64,000 nt of DNA from Channallabes apus (taxonomy: Eukaryota > Chordata > Actinopteri > Siluriformes > Clariidae): positions 2,290,614 through 2,354,613 of the forward strand of contig CM060127.1 in the NCBI GenBank assembly GCA_030522415.1. The letters run 5' to 3'. Shown here piece by piece: positions 57,958 to 64,000 of the stretch. The notes under the pieces were generated by a model that made no database searches, was not told the DNA's origin, and saw nothing but the letters and a program-made list of their open reading frames with translations. Both the position numbers and the translations under genes were made by a program. Position 1 is the stretch's first letter; each line of letters starts with the position of its first letter.

Positions 57958-58879
57958 CAGGCACGTGCAGGGGGGGGGGCAAAGGGGGGGGGGGTTAATG
58001 TGTATGTGCGTATGGAGCCCTGTCTTTGCCCCTCAACAATAAAATGTAACTATTAATCTCAGTTTTGCTAAATAAAAGGATCTGGCTTGCATCAGTCACA
58101 TGACTGCCATTAACCAATGCTCGCCCTTGAGGGCAGCGCGCGCTCGTTACGAGCCGGGTACGAGCTCGCAAAGTGCACGCGCATTTTCTGCAGACTGGAT
58201 GGTGCGGAGCTGGAGGAGAAGCAGGTGAATTAGGTGCAGACTGTAGCAAAACAGTAAATAGGCTGTACAGCGCACACTATAGTCTATAACAACAAATGAA
58301 TTGAAATAAATGAGCGTGCTGTTTGTGCAACAGCGCGACAAACATTACCTGTCCTTTTATGAACTGCACAAGTAGTGGTGGTCATTAACTGCTAGCTAAC
58401 TGGGTAAGGGGGTTACAGGGGGGTCTGCTGCTCTGTCCACCGTTTTAGGGAACATGTTTAGTTTTAAAGTAAGTTACAGGACTTTTCATTTCATTAAAAA
58501 CGATCTAATATGGATATCCACATAATTATGGATTATTATAAAAAACCCACAAGAAAATATATTAAGTAACAGATGATATTAGGTTTATATTTCAAATTAG
58601 ATGAAATGCTGATTTTACAGCAGTAAAATTATTGTATCTCTACAGTTTAAACATTTAATAAACAATGCATGTGCATTAAAACACAAACTTTAAAAAATAA
58701 ATATTAATAATAATATAACAAATATTCCAGACATGCCTCGTAAGTTGAGGAGGAAGAAACAGCTACAGAAGGAGCTGTGTGAGGCTGCTAAAGGCAGTGG
58801 ATCCCTCAGGAATCCTTTTTTAACGTATATTTTTTTAACTTTGAGGACCCGCCCCTTTAAACGTCTCTGCACGGCCCTG
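57958..58879 (+). mobile_element. hAT element, 922 bp, block 2 only
   Basis: Ends caggcacgtgcag and (complement) cagggccgtgcagag, flanks ggtcgttt (57950-57957) and ggtcgtat (58880-58887). Block 1 has one uninterrupted site near 50799-50806. A short frame at 58733 (MPRKLRRKKQLQKELCEAAK) resembles the basic N-terminal exon of fish hAT transposases. Confidence 0.87.
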
Positions 58880-59168
58880 GGTCGTATACACTGTACAAAG
58901 AATCGTAAAAACAGTCAAATGTCTGGTAGCAACGGCTGCCAAACAAATTAATGTAAAATACAATTAACGTAAAATGCTCCAATTGTATTACATTTACAGA
59001 AATTATTTAATATTTTGCAGAGAAAACTCGTTATTTTACAGATTTTTACAAACTCATGATTGTAATAACATTTTTAATTTGGAAGACAAAATAACAACCC
59101 TCAGAACTGTGACACAGTATAAGTAATGCAAAATACAATAAAAACAGTAGTATTAAAGTATTATAAAA

Positions 59169-59454
59169 TATGAGGTGACCTGCTCATTCTGTTTATTATA
59201 ATATGTCCTTTGTATATTTATAAATGATGTGCATTGTAACAATGTAAAAAAAAAAAAGTTGAGTTAACTTAAAATAATAAGGCAACTTATCACAAGCACT
59301 TTTATGAGTTAACTGAACAAACAGGGTCTGAAGACAAAAGCAACTCAATGTATTTTGTTAAAATCCTTAGTTCTCACAACAGAAATATATTTGTTTACCT
59401 AACAAATAACAGAACAAAATATTTTTTGTTTGCTGAAGGCAATTACTACAGATT
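59169..59454. other. Intergenic, nothing recognised
   Basis: AT-rich sequence after duplication block 2, with no coding or repeat signal I can name. Confidence 0.5.
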
Positions 59455-59491
59455 GATTTACATTTAGGCATTTGGCAGACGCTCTTATCCA
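59455..59491 (-). mobile_element. SINE tail fragment
   Basis: Minus-strand end of the SINE family at 23288-23455 (tggataagagcgtctgccaa), cut by the insertion that starts at 59492. Confidence 0.65.
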
Positions 59492-60346
59492 GGGGTGCGT
59501 TTCCCAAAAGCATCGTTCGCCAACTATGGTTGCAAGTTCCGTCGTTACCAACATAGTTCAACAAGTAGGTGTTTCCCGAAATGTTTCCATAGTTCAAACG
59601 AACATTCGCAAACAGCGTTGCAAACTTACGTGGTTGGAACTACAGCCTTCGACCTGTGGTTAGAACAGTGGTTCTCAAACTTTTGCTGTCATTCCCCACT
59701 TAAGGGGGTGAGCGAATTTTCAAGCCCATTCAAGTGAATGTGAAGCCAAACACATCAAAAGTGGGATGAAACCGTGGCACCCGATTGAACCAAATATCTG
59801 CGCAAATACAGCGCAGCTCGACTATCTGAGGTGCGTTTCCCGTACAACTATGTAGCTCTTTGCTTAACCACCATAGTACGATGCAACGTTGAAGAAACTA
59901 ACTAACTAGTCACAAGTGTTTCCCAAAACCATAGTACCTGTGTCGCACTTCCATGGTTAGAACTTTGTTGGTTTAAACTGTCGTTCTTCTTCTTCTTCGA
60001 TACCATGGCGGAGTAGTGCCATAGGCACATATCGCCCCCTACTGTATTGTGTGTTTATTTTTTTTCTCTCTCTCTTCGGCTCGCATTCAATGCGCTTTCG
60101 CAGTGACGTAACGTAGAAGTGGTGTAATAATGTCACAAACGCAACATTTTCATTTTTCAATATTTCATTTGAACTCATTTTTTATTTGGTATTGATACAT
60201 CAGTACAATTAAAATAAAAAGAAATGATGGGTTTTGAAAATGCTGGGATTGTGTTGTGAACACCTGTTACTCATTTTGCTCAATATTATTTCCTATATAA
60301 GTCTCTTTACATACAGCCGTGGTTTAATGAGAGTTGACGTGAAAAA

Positions 60347-60714
60347 ATGACACGGAAACCACAATTTACTAAAAAAAAAAAGAGCTTGCAGTTACAAATT
60401 CGGACAAAAAATTTTGGAATGAAATCGCACAAAAACTTCATGCTTTCTGGGAATGGGTATGAGAGAAGCCCAGAGGAAGTCAGAAACAAGTGGAGGGACT
60501 TTGCAAGTGTGACCAAACAAGCAAGTCCAGTGGTGGCCTGAAACTGAACCCCTCCAAAAGCTGCTGTGTAATTGTAGTTACTGCAATTCTCCACAACATT
60601 GCAGTCAAGGAAAATGTCCCGCTTTGTGATGAGGAAGAGGGGGGTCTTTCTGGTGCTGCAGTATGTGAGGAAGGGTACACTTCTGATGAGGATGAGGATG
60701 ATAATGATGATTAA
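60347..60714 (+). pseudogene. Remnant of Harbinger Myb-like protein fused to transposase tail
   Basis: 60347-60541 encodes a Myb/SANT-like fragment (GNGYERSPEEVRNKWRDF). In another frame, 60490-60714 encodes a piece like the C-terminus of HARBI1-type nucleases (CCVIVVTAILHNIAVKENVP) with an acidic tail. The two genes of a Harbinger element thus seem joined by a large internal deletion. Not functional as seen. Confidence 0.6.
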
Positions 60715-61009
60715 TTCCTTTGAACACACATCAAGGCAGAATGCATCCTGCAGGAGCAGAAGTCAGACAACTGTTAATTCAGAATATGTTTGGTTAGCTT
60801 TTTTTTTTTTTTTTACAGTTTGGATCCTGTATTTTTTTTTTTTAATTGAATGTCGAATGAACTTGTGTTAATAAATATTTTGTTTGCTTAAATGGTTTCC
60901 CCCTTGCACATGTACTTTAAATAATTTTACAAACAAGTTGGATATTATATACTGTATATATATTATTAAATAAACCTATGAATGGTCCATATCCTACTTC
61001 TCAGAAGGG

Positions 61010-61082
61010 CACTGGTGGCTCAGCGGTAGCTGTTTCGCTTACCGTGCGGACGGCCCGGGTTCGATTCCCAGCCAGTGCCCAA
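61010..61082 (+). repeat. tRNA-like SINE head
   Basis: 73 bp that can fold like a tRNA: acceptor stem GGGCACT pairs with AGTGCCC, and box B ggttcgattccc is present. It matches the head of the SINE family at 36937-37130, so it is read as a SINE fragment, not a tRNA gene. Confidence 0.65.
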
Positions 61083-62302
61083 ACCCCAGTTTGTTGATTT
61101 ATTTGGGTACATTCATTGAATATATATTGAGTAATATTTTAAATAGGCTTACACTATGGTAGTGTATAAATTTTACAATTTCTTAGTGCTTAACACTTTG
61201 TGCACTGTATATGTTGAATACGTGAACAGTACAGATAACATTCATTATAAGTGAAAACCTCTAACATACAACATACAAATATTGTTATGTGACATTTCTC
61301 TTAGGGTCTGTTTAAAGATACTCAGTTAAAAACTCACCTTTTCTTCGCACAAACGAAACCAAGGCTGTGTTCCAAACGGTATAAATAATGCTTCTGTAGG
61401 GCACTTCGAAGGGAGAATAATTGCGATGGTACCGCTGTTATATCGTTTAAAGTGAATTTGTAATCAAAATAACCGAAAAATTAATAACCTAATATCTGAG
61501 CACCAAAACATTAAGTTTTCCAAATCGCTCAAAGTGGTTGGGAATTTTTTTGGGAAACTAATAGGGCGTAGGGTCGTTAACTGTGAATAGAACACACCCA
61601 GCCGCGGTGAGGAACTCTGCTTCTAACCACAGGTCGAAGGCTGTAGTTCCAACCACGTAAGTTTGCGACGCTGTTTGCGAATGTTCGTTTGAACCATGGT
61701 TTCGGGAAACACCTAGTTGTTGAACTATGTTGGTAACGACGGAACTTGCGACCATAGTTGGCTAACGATGCTTTTGGGAAACGCACCCCAGGTTTATTTG
61801 CGCAGCGCCGCTCGAATCACAAACCTGCGCGACCCACTGTTTTTTATTTAAAAACAATTCATTTAAAATGTCAGGACTGTTTAATATTGTTTCCGCCTTG
61901 CCATGCCTGGATTGTACGTGCGCATCCCAGTGGGGTAAAATGTATTTTGATGGTCGGCGCGGTTTATTTCTGTCAGAGTCGCGCAGCGCTGCCCAGTGGC
62001 TCGCGCAGGTTTGTGATTCGAGCGGCGCTGCTCAAGTTGGTCCGACGTTAAACCGTTATTGTTGCACTATATGGTTCCACTTTTTCTCCCGACCCACAAC
62101 TGATGTTATGTTAAATTTACTTGTATTAATGATCCATTTATTTGTGTGTGATTGTTTAGTTTTGAGCGTACGCTCTTCATTATCAATAAAGAAAAGCATG
62201 AATTAGAATAGGTACTTTCCTGTTATTTTCCACTAATTTCCTCTCGTTCATTGCGCCCCACCTGTCATGTCTGTATTCCTCACTAGTGGGGCCCGACACT
62301 TA

Positions 62303-63491
62303 TGCCTCATTTCCACTACACTGGTGCTGGTGCCCGGTGCCGGTGCCGGTGCCCGGCCGGTGCTGAACTGGGAACCACCCGAGAACCGGCCCGCGTTTAC
62401 ACTAGACAGGAGCTCAGCGGGAGCTGCATGATAATACGTCACAGGCCACGCCCACTAAACAGAAACCAACATGGCCGAAGTCAGTTATTCTCCAGACTAT
62501 TAAAATGTATTTCAGTATCTCCAAAGGCAGCTTATTCGACGTGTTATAACCGCTGAAACAGAGCGACATAGACAACGATTACGTGCAAGACGACTGGTAA
62601 GTTCTGACACCCCGTTAACTTACAATGTGTTTTTTTTTTTTACCGAGATTAGCATTAGCTCAAATGCTAATGGTAATGCTATCTAACTATACTGTTGTTT
62701 TTCTTTTTCAACACGTAATTTATGCAGTAAATAACATTTAACATTTACATTTTCAGATCGCCTCAAAACTTTGTGTGCGCCGTAAATCGCCCGTGATGTG
62801 GATGTTGCCATCACGGCAAGGAGCTGATGTAAAAGCGGCATTAATGGACTACAACAGACAGGACCAATACATCTGTAGTGTTTTATTGAAATGCAACAGT
62901 GCAGACAATTGAAGAACATTTAGCCAAAAGGCAACAAAGTAAAAAAAAATTAAGTGGCAACGAGTACAGTGCAAGCATGTTTTTGTAAATTAAACTGTGA
63001 TTACAATAATAAATTTAAAAAAATGAAGAAAAAAAAAACATTAGCTGTGTGTTGTCTGGTTTTTCTCCATAACATTAACCATTCGTTCCAAAAGGCCCAG
63101 CATAGCACCTGATGTCTCATCCATTTTATTAAGAATGGCCTCATTCTCCACCGCTGCCACTTTTACACAGCCCCTTCTTTTTTACTTCTTTTTTTTTAAG
63201 TACTTTGCAATTTCTCTTGAATCTCTGCGGATATCCAAATTGCTAAAAGCGCTTTAGCTTCCTCCGCACTCCACGTTTGGGTCGCCGCCATTTTATTTTT
63301 AGAAAAATCTCCCTATAACTCCGCCCACTGCTCGTGACGTCACGGGTTCTCGGTTCTAGACCAGCAGCGTTTAGGGGCCGGTTCGGTGCTTATTTTAGGG
63401 CACCGGCACCAATTTTTATTCTGTGGAAAAGCGCGGCACCGGTTCCAAAATTGGGAACCGGCACGGGAACCAGAGCAGTGGAAAAGGCCTA
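62303..63491. mobile_element. Harbinger-type MITE with GC-rich ends
   Basis: Ends tgcctcatttccac and (complement) taggccttttccac, followed inward by GC-rich 'ggtgccggtgcc' runs on both sides. Flanked by TTA at 62300-62302 and 63492-63494, the 3-bp target typical of PIF/Harbinger. Only short frames inside. Confidence 0.8.
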
Positions 63492-64000
63492 TTAGAAGCA
63501 CTGGGTTAGAAGCAGAGTTCCTCACCGCAGCTGTGTGTGTTCTATTCACAGTTAACGACCCTACGCCCTATTAGTTTCTTAAAAAATTCCCAACCACTTT
63601 GAGCGATTTGGAAAACTTAATGTTTTGGTGCTCAGATATTAGGTTATTAATTTTTCGGTTATTTTGATTACAAATTCACTTTAAACGATATAACAGCGGT
63701 ACCATCGCAATTATTCTCCCTTCGAAGTGCCCTACAGAAGCATTATTTATACCGGTTGGAACACAGCCTTGGTTTCGTTTGTGCGAAGAAAAGGTGAGTT
63801 TTTAACTGAGTATCTTTAAACAGACCCTAAGAGAAATGTCTCATAACAATATTTGTATGTTGTATGTTAGAGGTTTTCACTTATAATGAATGTTATCTGT
63901 ACTGTTCACGTATTCAACATATACAGTGCACAAAGTTTAAGCACTAAGAAATTGTAAAATTTATACACTACCATAGTTACAGTTGGCTAACGATGCTTTT

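Larger units (their letters stand above)
53679..59168. repeat. Globin duplication block 2
   Basis: Second copy of the segment at 46726-51105, enlarged by two hAT insertions (53800-54762 and 57958-58879) but lacking the two block 1 MITEs. Confidence 0.88.
59830..61789 (+). mobile_element. PIF/Harbinger-like element inside the hAT
   Basis: Both ends carry the ggtgcgtttccc terminal repeat (59830, and complement ending 61789). Interior frames on the plus strand are remnants of a Myb-like protein and a Harbinger nuclease. The right ~650 bp is the inverted partner of the outer MITE. Target duplication not resolved. Confidence 0.75.
59666..63503. mobile_element. hAT element inserted in the MITE, itself invaded twice
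   Basis: Starts cagtggttctcaaac and ends ..gaagcactg, with a perfect 8-bp duplication, ggttagaa, at 59658-59665 and 63504-63511. It belongs to the family at 16492-17896; 62040-62296 aligns with 17640-17880. It carries a Harbinger-like element (59830-61789) and another MITE (62303-63491). Confidence 0.85.
59492..64000 (+). mobile_element. Outer Harbinger-like MITE, split by a hAT element
   Basis: Begins ggggtgcgtttcccaaaagc at 59492. It is interrupted at 59666-63503, resumes at 63512 and reaches an inverted copy of its start (ttggctaacgatgctttt) at the window end. The own sequence is about 660 bp. Its first ~650 bp match the minus strand of 61789-61125. Non-coding. Confidence 0.82.

Noticed and set aside
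61010..61082. tRNA gene
   Set aside because: It has a closed acceptor stem and box B, but the TΨC arm and anticodon fit poorly and the same head is part of a SINE family (36937-37130, 47620-47815).

Overview
This window is genomic DNA from a ray-finned fish, probably an otophysan and perhaps a catfish. The genes have introns, and the repeats are typical teleost ones: tRNA-derived SINEs ending in (GAAT)n, Tc1/mariner, hAT and PIF/Harbinger DNA transposons, and an L2/CR1-like LINE. The species guess rests only on repeat style and is weak.

The genes form the conserved vertebrate alpha-globin neighbourhood. mpg (3-methyladenine DNA glycosylase, + strand, 3 exons, 10806-14172) lies tail-to-tail with nprl3 (GATOR1 subunit, - strand, 14 exons assembled here, 16240-38958). 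The globin genes follow beyond the 5' end of nprl3: one divergent beta-type gene (44614-45345, -), then two head-to-head beta/alpha pairs (48212-48859 - with 49934-50550 +; 55317-55989 - with 57044-57661 +). The two pairs lie in a tandem duplication (about 46726-51105 and 53679-59168). Intron 5 of nprl3 holds a compact cluster of NF-E2, GATA, G-rich (KLF/SP) and E-box motifs at 32820-33120. It sits in the same intron number as the human HS-40/R2 enhancer and is the best candidate for the switch that drives the globin genes.

Layout: 1-10.5 kb is repeats upstream of mpg. It includes a Tc1 element, a hAT element whose interior has become a 2.35-kb 21-bp minisatellite, SINEs and Tc1 relics. 10.6-14.2 kb is mpg. 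14.25-15.94 kb is a G/T-rich tandem repeat between the convergent genes. 16.2-39.4 kb is nprl3 with repeat-filled introns, including an intact 1088-codon LINE ORF. 39.4-44.6 kb is intergenic, with a ~150-bp-period satellite and an uninterrupted second copy of the repeat that hosts the Tc1 and hAT insertions at 1-5.6 kb. 44.6-57.7 kb is the globin cluster. 59.5-64 kb is a nest of DNA transposons inserted into one another.

Several insertions have a matching uninserted site elsewhere in the window, so target-site duplications can be read directly. Exon structures were assembled by hand from splice signals, reading phase and family similarity. They are internally consistent, but no alignment program was run.
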